Source: Gelatoporia subvermispora B (taxonomy: Eukaryota; Basidiomycota; Agaricomycetes; Polyporales; Gelatoporiaceae). Taken from it: a stretch of DNA of 64,000 bases. The translations under genes and the position numbers were made by a program. Every line of letters starts with the position of its first letter. The stretch's first letter is position 1. The stretch spans positions 2,224,475 to 2,288,474 of the forward strand of contig KB445795.1 in NCBI GenBank assembly GCA_000320605.2, given 5' to 3'. The notes beneath the pieces were generated by a model that made no database searches, was not told the DNA's origin, and saw only the letters and a list, made by a program, of their open reading frames with translations. Of the stretch, positions 1 to 11,729 are shown piece by piece.

Positions 1-1100
1 ACACCGTCGTCGTCAACGACTGACCTCAACCTGGTCGATATCCCCAGCTCGAGCTACTCTTATAGATTCAAGGCATCCGACGCCCACCCTCCCTTCACCC
101 CGCCTCAGTATGCCTTTATTAACCAGTCCTCCAACACCGACGTCGACGTTTCGGAACGGCGGCAATGCATTATTGAGTTCGATGTGCCGTACACCCTGGA
201 TGCATCCGTCTTCATGTACTACAAGCTCACAAACTTCTACCAAAACCACCGGAGATACGTGAAGAGCTTCGACAGTAACCAGCTACTCGGCAAGGCTCCG
301 AGCGCGTCATCACTCAACAGCGGCGACTGCAAACCACTCGCTGAGATTGGATCCCAGGCCGTGTACCCTTGCGGTCTGATCGCGAACTCCGTGTTCAATG
401 GTCAGGTCGCGAGACCTTGCGCCCGTCAGACGATCGACTAACTTCATTTTGTTCATGACTGCCAGATACGTTCTCAAACTTGACGTTGACGACGGACTCC
501 TCTTCGACGTACAGCTTTACCTCAAATGGTATTGCCTGGCCCGGCGAGGCGAAGAAGTATAGCACTACATCGGGCTACTCGGATCTCTCGGATATCGTTC
601 CTCCGCCCAACTGGGCCCTCCGCTTCCCGAACGGGTACACCAACTCGACTCCGCCGCCCAATTTGAAAGCCGACGAGCACTTCCAAGTATGGATGCGCAC
701 TGCTGGCTTGCCGACGTTCACTAAGTTGTATGGACGCAATGACAATGACAAGTTAATGGCGGGCAGGTACCAGGTTACGGTTAACTTGAGTATGTTTCGG
801 ATGCCTCCCTCGTTATAATAACCTGACGTCGCATTCCAGACTACCCAGTCCTGCCCTACCACGGAACGAAATCAGTTGTCATTTCTACCGTCTCCTGGAT
901 CGGCGGCAAGAACCCTTTCCTAGGATGGGCGTATGTCGCTGTTGCTTCACTACTCGTGCTCTTGGCTGTGCTTGGCACTATACGACACATGATCAAGCCA
1001 AGGTATGTTCTACACATGCTGCGAGTTTTTGCGCCCGGTGTTGACGAAGTCGTGCGATAGGAAAATCGGAGACATGTCTTTGCTCTCGTGGAACCGATAA
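1..1100 (+). CDS. CDC50/LEM3 family P4-ATPase flippase beta subunit (5' partial)
   Basis: Non-catalytic partner of P4-type phospholipid flippases, needed for their exit from the ER and for lipid transport in Golgi, endosome or plasma membrane. The visible part is the extracytosolic domain and the last membrane helix. Family signatures include FDVPYTLDASVFMYYKL followed by TNFYQNHRRYVKS (about nt 178-265), a cysteine-containing stretch ending IANSVFN (to about 400), and an NxTxT sequon region after the first intron. Then come WPGEAKKY, NWALRFPNGY, EHFQVWMRTAGLPTF and LYGRNDNDKL. The C-terminal helix (WAYVAVASLLVLLAVLGT, nt 927-985) precedes a short basic cytosolic tail that ends at the stop at 1098-1100. 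Three introns are apparent (about 401-471, 789-839, 1002-1060). The start, first helix and N-terminus lie outside the window. The family is clear; which paralogue it is cannot be told. Confidence 0.93.
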
Positions 1101-1313
1101 TGTGTCGCAGTTGTTGTATTTATTGGACACCTCTCATTACGCTAGTCTCGTCGCTAAGAGTGGTGCATTGCGCTCGGAGTTTTGTTTGCTGTACACTATG
1201 GAATCTATTGACGTCGTACTCTACGGACGTGTCGGCCCGGTCACCCGTTTGACCCATCGTCCGTCCGTTGTCGATTGCGGTTGGATTTGGGCTGTCTGGA
1301 CCCGCTGCAAGGC
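1101..1313. other. Intergenic spacer
   Basis: Short spacer between two genes on the same strand. No convincing ORF or motif was seen. Confidence 0.5.
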
Positions 1314-3097
1314 ATGGCAGCTATCGCTAAGCATTCGACCAGAGCTTATCCTAGAGAGCCAACCATATTAGCTGGCCGAGAAGAAGTTCCATTGCCGGGA
1401 TACGAGCTGTGGATGACCTTCGTATGTCGTAAGATGTCGTATCACCTCCCACACCCTAGTCTGTTGTGTACTTCGTACCCCACCCGGAGGCCTTCTTGTG
1501 GTTGCGCCCAGGAATTGTGGCATGTGAGCTGACTAATGGAGCTGTTTCCTTGCAGATTAAGAATGTACATGTGGTGCCATCAACTCTCAACAGTGATACC
1601 TTTCTCGAGGCGCTGTCGGAAGCATTGCGTTGGTATCCTCATGCAGCCGGACGATTGCAGAGGCACGGATCGGACTGGAAGGTTAGCCTGTCCCACGACT
1701 TCGCACAGCATTTGATCATAGCTTCACGAGATAGATTTCACTGAGCAATTCGCCGATCCCAGTCGACTTCGAAATGAGAGAAGCGTTGGGCTACGAATCA
1801 CGGGAACCTCGAGTAGTCCGGGACGATCTCACAGGATGTTTGAACGTCCCCCCGAGTGGGAGTCACGCCGTGAATGAAGATGCTCCTTTGCTCCGGTTCA
1901 AGGTGGTCGTTGCAAAGTATGAGACGTCTATTGGCGTTTCATGGCACCATACACTCGGTACGCTAGGTTCGATCTTCCCAATTGCGAGAAATCGATAACT
2001 TATATTGCCAGGGGACGCGGCTGTACTTCTCCGCTTTATGCGTTTGCTCTCACAGCACTATCAAGGCCTCCCACCTCTGGACAGTGCACCCACCTTTACG
2101 AAACACATGTTTCCTACGCCCAGCCTAGAGATGATCGAGCAGTACTCACACCTGATGCCTCATCTCACTGAGCCGCATCCTCAGGCAGAGCTGGGTACTG
2201 CCTACAACAGGATAAATCACTTAACCGAGAGCATACACCTTCGCATACAAGGATACAAGTTGCGTCGCCTGCGAGACACGGTTGCAGAGTATCTAGAGGC
2301 TACCGGGATTCGCCCATCGGTGCAAGATTGTCTGACGGCGTACTTGATGACCGTGTTAAATCGATGTCTTGGATACCCAATATCTCAAGTGACTAATGCG
2401 GCGAGCGTATGTCCCACACTTTCCAAAGTAATCTGCTGAGCCTGAGTTATATTTCAGTATCGTCGTGTTGTGGCGCCTTTCATAGACCCCGACATAGCAG
2501 GGAACGCGATATACATAGTATGTGTCAGAGGATTCGAAGATGAGATGTAAACTGAACCAACATTAGATCTTATCGCATCTACCTGTGAACTCTGCACGCT
2601 TCATCGACTTGGTGCTTGCAATTCGAAGTAGCGTTGAAGCACGTAGAGCACCGGAGTTCATTGAGAACTGGATGTGTGTGGCGAGCTACTTGATGCTCGA
2701 AGCAGCGAACGGAGACTCCTCGATGTTCTTCTCCATGCCGCCGGATCGAGTATCAGTTAACTCGAACGTAGCGTAAGTTCTGCTGACATGGGCAGTAGCC
2801 AGCAGCTGAAACCAACTTACTCCCAGGTTGGATTGGAGGTCAGCACACTTCGGTTTCCCGGACGCGGCGCGTTTCTTCACTTCAGGCGTGAATGAGCGCT
2901 ACATCCGAGTCTTTCGGGCGAATCCAACCCTGACCAACTCTGGGAAATGGGTAGTAGGGGACGAAGATGTGGACGTTACTCTTGGAATTGCTCACCCTTA
3001 TGCAGCGATGGTTGCGGAGATCGTGAACACGGAATTTGACGATGTCAATTTTCCTGCAAATTTCGACGTTTGTGCAGAATTCTCCACCAGAATATAG
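1314..3097 (+). CDS. HxxxD acyltransferase (fungal transferase family, BAHD-like)
   Basis: Probable CoA-dependent acyltransferase of the fungal transferase family (Pfam PF02458 type). The start MAAIAKHSTRAYP is chosen because splicing at 1422/1460 gives LWMTF-SVVYF and a further intron leads into the family N-domain text IKNVHVVPSTLNSDTF and EALRWYPHAAGRL. The catalytic motif is complete only after splicing: HHTL ends one exon near 1960 and GDAA opens the next near 2012, giving HTLGD (HxxxD). The C-domain counterpart of the DFGWG motif is LDWRSAHFGFP (about 2830-2862). Seven or eight introns of 50-80 nt fit throughout, one of them (1684-1736) hiding an in-frame TAG. The substrate cannot be read from the sequence. 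Relatives act in secondary metabolism, but no metabolite cluster surrounds the gene. The stop at 3095-3097 fits the family length (about 450 aa). Confidence 0.85.
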
Positions 3098-3589
3098 AGT
3101 GTGAAATAACAGAAACTATGCGTTACGGATCCTACGACGTGAACTTCGGAGAGAAGGTCTGGCTTGGACCCGGGACGCAGTCGCCAGGTGTACCGTGTCG
3201 GCCAGCCGGCAGTCTCTGCGAAGATTGTGAGAGATGACAACAAGTACTTGTAAAGGCCTGACTTCTGATCGCAATGTGATGTCAGATCCTACGGGTGTTC
3301 TGTTTAGATCTGATTGATCCTGGCTGTGAGACATTGTACCGTGCGCGACAACTGCGACTCGGATGGAACGCCGCGCGCGTCAACATGGTGCAACAAGTCA
3401 CGACACGACGTGTCTCGACGCGTCGGTGGCTGAACACACGTCACGGGACATCTGAGGATCTGAGCCGCACGTCCGTTGTGCAGAGGCCCTGACACTTGTG
3501 ACTTGTCCACCGTCTTCCTTGCAATCGTACACTCTTGAGTTCAGTGGACTCACAAGAAGATTCACACACGAGAGGAAACATCTAGCACG
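3098..3589. other. Intergenic spacer
   Basis: About 490 bases between two genes on the same strand. Open frames here are short and overlap on both strands without codon or family signal. It presumably holds the promoter of the downstream phosphomutase gene. Confidence 0.5.
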
Positions 3590-6574
3590 ATGGCATCTCT
3601 AGGCGATCTCGTGAACGAGTGGTTGCGGCTTGATAGAGTGTGTCGATATACGATCCAGATCATCCAGCGACATTTGCATGACCAACAGTTCGCAACAGAA
3701 TCAGGAAACGCGCGTCGAAGTCGAGTCCCTGCAAGCTAATGGAAACACTGAGGAACTTGAGAGGCGCATGAGGTACTGTGACGTACCCTTCAACCAAAGT
3801 GTCCAGGGCCCAGGCTGACCCGGTTGCCTCTTGGTGGCTAGGAAACGGATCGAGTTTGGCACTGCTGGTATGGTCTCCGGTACTATATCATGCATTGGAA
3901 TCAATAGTACATAACCTCAGGTCTCCGAGGAAGAATGGAAGCAGGCTGGTCCCGCATGAATGACCTCATAATCATACAGGCATCTCAAGTCAGCATCTAC
4001 CTACTGCGTTCATTTTTCCGAAGGACGTCGGAAGTTCATCTGACGCTGAAGTATACTAGGGACTTTGCGCATACGTTCTCAAGAATGTAGCGGATGCTGC
4101 ATCCCGAGGCGTTGTCGTTGGACATGATCATCGGCACCATTCGGAGAGATGGGCCAACCTCACAGCTGCTGTATTTGTAGCCAACAATGTGAAGGTTTAC
4201 TTGCACAATGGTCTTGTGCACACGCCTCTGTATGCTTCTGGCTAACTTGCATTCTCGGTTGGATGGCCCTGACGTAGCACTCAGGGTGCCGTTCAGTATC
4301 AAGAAGCTGCATGCTGCATGTGGTGTCATGATCACAGGTTGTCCAAGGTGTCCTGCTCATACAATCTATTACTGACGCCTTAAAGTATAGCTAGTCATAA
4401 TCCGAAGGTATGCTCGTTCACAATCAGTCGCCCACCCAGAATTGACATTACACCGTCAGCACGACAACGGTTACAAAGTAACATCATTTAAATAGTTACC
4501 ACACGGGTGCACTGGCTCACGTCACTCCTTTCTCACTAGGTTTACTGGGAGAATGCTGTCCAGGTGAGCGTGATCATTGCTCTCCATGCGGAAACTGTTT
4601 TACCAGCCCAGTAGATTATCGAGCCGCACGACAAAGGGATCTCCGATTTTATCAAGGCGAACCTTGAGCCGAAGACGTGGGATGCCGATAGCGTGCAGTC
4701 TTCGCCTCTTTGCTTGGACTACACAAATTCGATGCAAGAGAGTTACTTCGCACATATGACGTCCCTCTGCTCGTACAGGTCCGTCTCCCCTTCCACGTAT
4801 TTGGACTTGCCTTACGAGGATTTTGTCCAGGTCGCTGAATGCTGAGTCGCCATTGAAGTTTGTGAACACCTCCATGCACGGCGTGAGCCACCCATTCATG
4901 ATCCAAGCATTCGATACTTTCGGCTTTCCTCCCTTCACACCAGTGGGAGAGCAACGCCTTCCAGACCCGGAATTCCCAACAGTTAAGTTTCCCAATCCTG
5001 AGGAAAAAGGTTCGAGAAGTATTCTTGCGCGGTGTATGAAGTTGGAACTCACTAGTTCTGCGTGGTTACCCTTCAGGTGCTCTTGTAAGCGTTACAATCA
5101 CTCAGACATCGTGAACCAAGTTCAAACATTGTGTCATCTAAGGATTTGGCTCTCGAGACTGCAGAACGTGAAGGCGCCAACTATGTGCTCGCCCAGGACC
5201 CAGACGCCGACAGGTTCTCTGCTGCGGAAAGAGGGTGAGTCTTGTTATCTATCCTCCTCAGGTACCTGTGATATCAATGGTAGTGCAGACCAGATGGCAA
5301 GTGGATCACTTTCACTGGAGATCAGTTGGGGACCCTCTTTGCGAGCGCCATGCTCGACCAATATAAGGCGTCTGGCAGACCTCTAGGTGAGCAAGCATCT
5401 GCCGTTCGTAACATTCAGTAGAGTTTTGACCGTGTGTATTACTGCAGACAAGCTGGCTATGGTAGCATCAACAGTCAGTTCGAAGATGATTGAGGCCATG
5501 GCTGCTGTGGAAGGATTCAAGTTTGCTGAATGTCTTACTGGTCAGCCCCAATTCTGTTGCCACTTCATGCTCTTGCACTTCACTAAGTCTGATTTCGGTA
5601 GGTTTTAAGTATATCGGTAATACTGCTCTCGTATTAGACCAGCAAGGTTATGAAGTACCTTTTGGCTACGAGGAAGCCATCGGATTTATGTTTGGATCGG
5701 AAATCAGAGACAAAGATGGTGTCGCGGCCAGCGTATGTCCAAAACAAATCAGTGTTCATCACATCAGGGTTCAATTTGACATGCAGGTGGTATTTGCGGA
5801 ACTCGTGGCAGCCCTTCAGAGACAAGGCAAGAGCGCCAGCTCGTACTTGCAAGAGTTGTATCAGAGGTAATTCAACTACTTTGGTCCTGGAGTTGGATTC
5901 ACATATGCACTCCAGATATGGATACTTCCAGGTATCAAACTTTCTGTTATTGTTTCAAGTTATCAGGCTTATGACCGATGAAAACAACAGACTAGCAATA
6001 GCTACTTCATCTGCACTGAACCCGAGATAATCTCTAAGATATTCACCCGAATCCGTGACTTCGACGGGACGGTTAGTGGCGCGGCATCACACACTCTACC
6101 TCAGTTGTACTTACGATCACCAGGGATCACCCACGAAACCCAGCTACCCTCGCGCTATCGCTGGGCTCACTATCACTGGTATTCGGGACTTGACCATCGG
6201 CTACGACAGCACGAATCCGCCAACGTATAAGCCTGCGCTACCGCTCTCCTCCGGGCAGATGATTCAATTCCGTGCCGAGTCGGCCGCTGATGGGACGAAG
6301 ATAACTCTGACCACAAGGTGCGCTTAAGGTGGTCCTAGAGCTGTTGCAGCACTAACCCTGAGCCTCAGGACGAGTGGGACTGAGCCCAAGGTGCGCAACT
6401 GCTGACCCGAAAGTATGTCCCGTGTTGACTTACCGCTATCGTGCATAGATCAAGTACTACTTGGAAGGAAGCGGTAAGGGTGCCGAGCAAGTGGCAGCTC
6501 TGCTTTTCAAGGTAGTGGCTGAACTGGGAGACGATTGGCTGCAGGCCAATGAGAACGGACTTGGGCGCCCCTGA
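3590..6574 (+). CDS. PGM3: Phosphoribomutase / phosphoglucomutase-2 type alpha-D-phosphohexomutase
   Basis: Homologue of yeast Pgm3/Prm15 and human PGM2, which interconvert ribose-1-P and ribose-5-P (and more weakly glucose phosphates) in the cytosol. Splicing by eye gives an intact protein: MASLGDLVNEWLRLDR, then NQETRVEVESLQANGN, then RIEFGTAGLRGRM (N-terminal signature). The catalytic phosphoserine loop ITASHNPK is assembled over an intron at about 4336-4384. The Mg-binding loop QDPDADRFS is at about 5189-5215. Sugar-binding VPFGYEEAIGFMFGSE is at about 5658-5705, and the phosphate-binding loop TSGTEPK near 6370 is formed across an intron. Very intron-rich (more than a dozen), with exons as small as about 8-17 nt around 4380-4460 and 5078-5085. 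All four active-site loops are present, so the enzyme should be functional. It is convergent with the next gene, with stops 137 bases apart. Confidence 0.9.
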
Positions 6575-6711
6575 CGAATCTGACATGATGGTGCCAGGTA
6601 GAACGCCATATGATGGAGACTGGATAGAGTTGCTCCCAACAAAGCGATGACAATGTAATACAGGGTAGAACCAATACAGTGTATAGATATGCGAAGAATG
6701 TGTCATGACAT

Positions 6712-8835
6712 TCAAACCAGTCCTGCGAGCCTCTGCTTGTCAAGGGCCTTGGCGCGCTCCCAGAGATCGGTAGTCAAATCCGGTTCGTGATGTGATAGGG
6801 CGTATAGCCTAACGGAGTGTCGCGTTAGTACGTTAAGTGCATGCAATTAGTGCTGCTAGTGAGACGTACTTGGCAACGGTCATGCGACGAATCAGGTCAT
6901 CCGATGTAATAGACTTGTCCTGCTGTCTCTCGCGCACGAAGTCGCTCTGAATGTACTGTGTTGGGAAGAATGGTCAGACACCTATTGTAGTTATGAGTGT
7001 TGGGGATAAGTAATCACCTCTGACGTCTCTTGTGTGACTTGTACCTTCCCAGTGCGGGCGCCGACCACCAGATCCCGGAAAGCAGCGAGCTGCGCTGGGG
7101 GTGGCATTTTGATGCTATCTGCAGGTTTGTAGAGCGCAGCGACGGAAGCCGGCTCAGTATTCACTTTCAACGATACAGATATGTCCGTCTGAAGATCAAC
7201 AGAATTAAGTCAATAACATAAATTACGACAGATGCCGCGGTCCCACCTTGAAGAAAGCGCTCTTGGTACCCTCACAGAGCACAATGCAGCTGATGTCTGT
7301 CGGGAATTGGAACTGAGAGAATGGGAAGATGTACGATAACATCTGGCCGGACATGACCTCTTGCAGCGCGCGCACATTGAGGAGCCCGCGCTCAAAGAGC
7401 TGGCCCTCACACACACCACCCTCACTCAGCAGTAGCACTGTGCCCGCTGGCAGTTGCAGTGCACCGGAGTGGAGGTCCTCATCGCGACTCTCTGGAGCGC
7501 ATGGATCCTTGTTGAGCGATGCGAGCGACAACGGTAGGGTGTGTGTGAGAGGGAGGATTTGCGAGAGCACGGCGGAGAGAGCGGGAATAAGGCTAGATTG
7601 CGACGCGGATGTGGACGGGACGGGAGGTGGTGGAGGGAAACGCGAAAGTGTGACTGACGGTGGGAGGAGAGGTGGGTTGCGTGATTGTCTGTCGTTTCGA
7701 GTTGAGCGGCGGCTGTGGGCTGATTTGGACAAGACAGACTCACACTCTAGCAAGACATGACAGGAGCACCCATTCGGCTGCCTCGCGGTCTCCTCCTAGG
7801 GCTTCGTCTGCAATCCACGCTATCAAGGCTTCTCTCGTGTCTAACCAAGCAGCGGAAGAGTTTGTAGTCACATTCAAATTGATGGAACCAGTAGGTTGTG
7901 CGACGCAAGGGAAGGGGCGGCTCAGGATGGATTGTGATTGTGGACGGCTGAATAGCACATGAAGAGTAGGAACGTCTGCCGGCGTCTCCAATCCAGAGTT
8001 ATATCTGTTTGAAACACGTTGATGAACTTGAGAGCGAAGGCCAGTGAGGGAGATAACTTACGCTTCCGTGGTGAGGATACCGACGAATGTGACAACATCG
8101 GTCACCTTGAAGGACTCGAAATTGTCTGTGTCATATAACTACAATTCCCGGTCAGTATCATGGTCTCAGTACGCAGCTTGACATGCCAACCTTTACTTGC
8201 ACTCCGACATGTTCATTAGTGGGATGTGGGTACTTGTGAGGCATTGCAGGTTTATACATGTCTGACGATGCTGGTAGAGGAGCTCGTTCTTGTCCTGTGA
8301 AAATATTCGGCATTGCATACGAGGAGACAACTTCCGTCTCATAACGTACGATCGGCAGGCCCGTCCAGCTCCTCCGTGCACCATGCGGATTCGCCGGGGA
8401 CGTTGACAGCCCAAAGAACCGTGCACTCCCTCAGGTCATCATAGTTCAGGCCATCTTGATCTTCTACGCTCTCTTCGATGCCCCATCCTCCACACTTTCC
8501 AGAGCCGAGCTTGGCGAGGTACATCTCTGAGGAAGGCGACGTGTCCTGTACCATTGCCCGGAAGCGAACGAGGGCTCGGTCGCGAAAGGTGTTGGGGGGA
8601 TGGCGAACATCCAGTGTAGGGATCTTGCGTTACACATCAGAAAACCATACAGAAGGTTATCAGAACATTTACAGACTTCTTGGAAAGCCTCCAGAGTGCG
8701 GAAGATGCTTGCGAAATGCTCCGAGACGAGCCCAGGAAAGTTGCCTGACGCGCTGGCACCATCGTGCTCGGAGAAAAGTTCCAGCAACGCAGATGTAGGA
8801 TTTTGCAGAGCGTCCACTCGTACCGCAGACACCAT
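6712..8835 (-). CDS. Mini-chromosome maintenance complex-binding protein (MCMBP/ETG1 family)
   Basis: Nuclear protein that binds free MCM subunits and supports assembly and stability of the MCM2-7 helicase. Reading on the minus strand from the ATG at 8835: MVSAVRVDALQNPTSALLEL, then after a first intron LDVRHPPNTFRDRALVRFR and VQDTSPSSEMYL, typical of the family N-terminus. KVTDVVTFVGILTTE (about 8065-8110) and TLHVLFSRPQ follow. The C-terminal AAA-like half includes LPAGTVLLLSEGG, SYIFPFSQFQFPTDI and a final helical stretch ending DKQRLAGLV with stop at 6712-6714. A variable Ser/Pro-rich linker lies around 7560-7700. The length of roughly 560-600 aa fits the family. Three MCB-type boxes sit directly upstream (separate entry), which suggests G1/S-phase transcription. 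Confidence 0.88.
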
Positions 8836-8890
8836 GATTATAGTTTGGAGAGAAGAAGAGTAGGTTACGCTGAAGTGCCGAAAAGTCAGA

Positions 8891-8936
8891 ACGCGTCGAG
8901 GTGAAAACGCGTAATATCCTTCAGCCACAGACGCGT
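8891..8936. promoter_or_regulatory. Cluster of three MCB (ACGCGT) boxes upstream of the MCMBP gene
   Basis: Perfect ACGCGT hexamers occur at 8891-8896, 8907-8912 and 8931-8936, that is 56-101 bases before the MCMBP start codon at 8835. ACGCGT is the MluI cell-cycle box bound by MBF (Mbp1-Swi6) in yeasts and controls S-phase genes. Function here is inferred from the motif and the replication role of the gene. Confidence 0.7.
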
Positions 8937-9605
8937 GCATTGTTTAGAACGGTCCGATAGGGCCCGGTATTTGCGCGCTTGTCCGTTGCCTTTGTCCCGC
9001 CTCCCAGGCTCGCCAGTGGCCACACCGCGACTCACGATGGTGTTGTTCATGGCCGTTCATCCTTTGAACAACGGTGGTGGCCATTCACACTGGGACTTTC
9101 TCTCTTCATGAGTATGTGCTCTTGACTGTGTGGATCCGTCAGCTACAAAGCTCGATAGTCGGGGACCGCCACGGCTTGCGACCTCGCGCCACCGCACACG
9201 GGTGCCGCGCGCGTAAGCTCGAGAAAGGGCCGAAGCAGACTTGCGTAACCTACTGAGCCAAGGCGTGGCGCAAAACTTCAAGAAGATCTTGAATTCATTT
9301 ATATACGCCCGCCCAGTGACGCTTCCGACTTGCGACAAGATGCACTCGAAGTCTTGGCGTTTGAAGCAGACTTTCGTCGGTGGTGCCAGTCGATTGTGGC
9401 CCGCTTGAAGAGGTCTGCACTCGCCTGTGGACAGCGCCGCTGAGTTTTGGTTCTTGTGTTTCTGACAACCCTTCTCGCTTGTGCAATTGATACCGGTCAC
9501 GATGTCAGCACCCGCTTGCGCGGTGGCTTCTGGCTGATTCTCTGATCCCCCATGCGTTAGACAATATGCTGTGGCTTGTGGCACAGACGACTGGGAGGCT
9601 CTCCG
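8937..9605. other. Intergenic region between divergent genes
   Basis: Spacer between the MCMBP gene (minus) and a zinc-finger gene (plus). A long minus-strand frame crosses it (9057-9707) but shows no family signal. Apart from the MCB cluster next to MCMBP, nothing else is recognised. Confidence 0.5.
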
Positions 9606-9611
9606 TATAAA
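9606..9611 (+). promoter_or_regulatory. TATA box (TATAAA) of the first zinc-finger gene
   Basis: TATAAA in the context CCGTATAAAGGC is followed by a pyrimidine-rich stretch (GTTCTTTGCCTCCTTCC) and then the first ATG at 9726. A similar arrangement (TATAAG, then CTCTTTGCGTCCTTC) precedes the small gene at 11.3 kb. Confidence 0.5.
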
Positions 9612-9725
9612 GGCAGATCTCGCGGAACTTGTTCTTTGCCTCCTTCCTACCTCTGGCCACTCTTGCGACACCTTTGCCTTGGCTCCGATACCAGACTCTG
9701 CGCTCACCTTCAGTCCTACCCTACA

Positions 9726-10589
9726 ATGGTCCGAACATATCGAGTGAGCGGCGATCCTGGAACATCAGATATTACAAGACGGACGCGATGCCTGACGGCG
9801 ACCGAGTCACTCGATGGTTTTTCACGACCGCAACACTTGAGTGCGTTCCAGAGCGCGTTCCTCTTGACCGGGCTAATATCCAACATACGACAGGACTGCC
9901 TATGGGTCCTCTTGGTCCTGACCAGCGTGCATACGGCTGCAAGACGTACTGGTCGTGTCGTTTAGACTGTGGTCAGTCTGCCTATGATGACGAAAGTACA
10001 ACCATGGTGGACGAAGACTCTCAAGACGATCGAGAGAGCTTACACTCTGGCGATGATGACGATGATGCAGAGAAGACCGAGGTCGAGGAAGAAATAGAGG
10101 TATGCAACTTCGGCCACTGCTACTTTTACTCTATGCACTGACATCACACAACAGCCGAAAAGTCTGCCACGTCTGGACACACTCGAACGCCCTCCAGTAG
10201 CGGGATCCTCTAGAAAAGTCTTCATCTGTCTCATCGACGATTGCCGAATGGTTTTCTGCGACCGGCAGCAGAGAAAGAGGCACATGGATGCTCACTTCCA
10301 TGGTGGCCAGAAATACCAATGCCCTATGTGTGATGGCAGGTTCACCCGTCGTACAAGTCTAGAACGACACTGCAGGAAGGCTGGTGCTGGTGCCTGTCTC
10401 GCATTCGCGGAAACGGTTGCTGGCGCTGATGACAAGGACCTGGACTGGGAGTACTTCCGACTGCCGACCACTATGCATTGGTTCTGGGAACCCCAGTATA
10501 TCACACATGTCCGGAAGCCGGCGCCGAAGGATCCACTTATTGCCAAGTACATCAAGTACCGACAGCTCTACGGCCTGCCGCTGGACTAA
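9726..10589 (+). CDS. C2H2 zinc-finger protein with conserved RQLYGLP C-terminus (paralogue A)
   Basis: Probable nuclear DNA-binding protein. The C-terminal half is secure: after an intron at about 10100-10155 it reads VFICLIDDCRMVFCDRQQRK then RHMDAHF (first finger, CX4C...HX3-4H type). A second finger follows, YQCPMCDGRFTRRTSLERHC. The tail contains DWEYFRLPTTMHWFW, YITHVRKP and finally RQLYGLPLD with stop at 10587-10589. The part before the intron is acidic (DSQDDRESLHSGDDDDDAEK). The N-terminus is uncertain: ATG 9726 (MVRTYR) is the first after the TATA box but needs a very short intron (about 35 nt) to reach the main frame. ATG 9789 (MPDGDRVTRWFF) is the alternative. The protein is paralogous to the gene at 21.2-22.9 kb, sharing both fingers and the C-terminal signature. 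No target can be proposed. Confidence 0.72.
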
Positions 10590-11322
10590 TCGCGTTGCTC
10601 AAAAATTATACTCTCTCTTGCCGAGCTGCAGGGCATTCGCGCAAGACATCACAGTCTTTCTTCTTGTGATATTTGGGACATTCTGCCCTGGACATCCTGT
10701 ATCAGAATTGTCGGACTAGTCTGCGATGATGTATAAAGACATGATTAAATGTATTTCCAATGCAAAGGCTTATTTGTATGCAAGAGCAATGGGCTCATTC
10801 GCTTCCGAAGCCGTCTCAAACATGTTCACAAGGGGCCATGTTCACCGCCGCCGGGAGGCGCGCGCGTATCGCGCTCTGTGTTTACTAGCACCGCCTCTGT
10901 GCGAAGCACTTCCTCAGTATGGGTTGCCTCAGGCGTCTTCGTAAGACATCCCAGCAGTGTCGGAGGCAACAGATCTGCGTCCCTGGAGTCGTAATGTTGA
11001 CTTCAGCCACAACGCCAGATGAAGCCCGGAGGACTGATGGTGTCCGACGTTCCAGCCGTGCCCGCGTCAGGCACTCACGCGCGGGCTGTGCGCCGAAGCG
11101 TATATCTTGGAGCCCTCCCATCAACCCGCGCCCCCGTTGCTAACTTGTTGCCAGCAGAGGCGGGGCCCTCTGTATAAGCACACCCATCCGCTCTTTGCGT
11201 CCTTCGTGCTGCCGCCAGGCCACTCAGTGCCTCCCGTGTGTTCTATTCAGTACTCAAGTTGACCACGACCCCCGCGTTCCCTGACCCGCTTTCAATCGTT
11301 ACGTACCCCACGAAATCTCACC
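10590..11322. other. Intergenic region with a TATA-like element
   Basis: Spacer of about 730 bases downstream of the zinc-finger gene. It carries TATAAG at 11173-11178 ahead of the small gene at 11323. No other feature is recognised; the frames seen are short and overlapping. Confidence 0.45.
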
Positions 11323-11729
11323 ATGCTGCCAGGAGGAATGGACAACGTGGATGGTGAGCAGGATGCGGTGATGCCTTGGGACGACACTCATGTGGGGTCC
11401 GGTGACCAGGCGACATGGCCATGACCTTTATGATGTACTACTCAGAGAAGGAGGCCAAACCTCGCAAAGCCCCAAAGGCACCCAAAGAGAAGCGGCAGAA
11501 GCGTTCCAAGGCGAAGACAGATACAACGTCCATGCCCATGCCGGCTCCGTCGAAAGGACAAAGACAAAGGCATGTGACCTCCTCCCCACGACGGCCGAAG
11601 TTATTTACTGATAACACGATGCAGAAGGGTGCTATTCTTCAGAGTGCGCATTGTATTGCCCGCTTTCTTGCGGAGGCGAAAGCCTGCATACGTACATTCA
11701 CAAGGACCCCCACTGGCAGCACAATATGA
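11323..11729 (+). CDS. Small lysine-rich basic protein of unknown function
   Basis: Not a recognised family. The predicted two-exon gene starts MLPGGMDNVDG. A canonical donor GTGAGC at 11354 and acceptor CAG ending at 11409 remove 56 nt and join in frame to DMAMTFMMYYSEKEA. The mature product would be about 115 aa. It is dominated by a Lys/Arg/Pro-rich segment (KPRKAPKAPKEKRQKRSKAK) resembling a nuclear localisation or nucleic-acid-binding tail, then MPMPAPSKGQRQRH and a short hydrophobic C-terminus. The upstream region resembles the promoter of paralogue A at 9.6 kb (TATA element, then a CTTTGCxTCCTTC stretch). It may therefore be a truncated relative of the zinc-finger genes, though no finger is present. 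Without the intron the first ATG is closed after 33 codons. Coding status is uncertain. Confidence 0.4.

Noticed and set aside
3590..6574. Phosphomutase gene as a pseudogene, because no long open frame covers it
   Set aside because: Short exons splice into an intact sequence with all four active-site loops; the fragmentation is due to many introns.
9057..9707. Minus-strand open frame of 216 codons between MCMBP and zinc-finger A
   Set aside because: No family motif, codon pattern looks random, and it overlaps the TATA box and likely transcript start of the plus-strand gene. Probably a chance frame in CpG-rich sequence.
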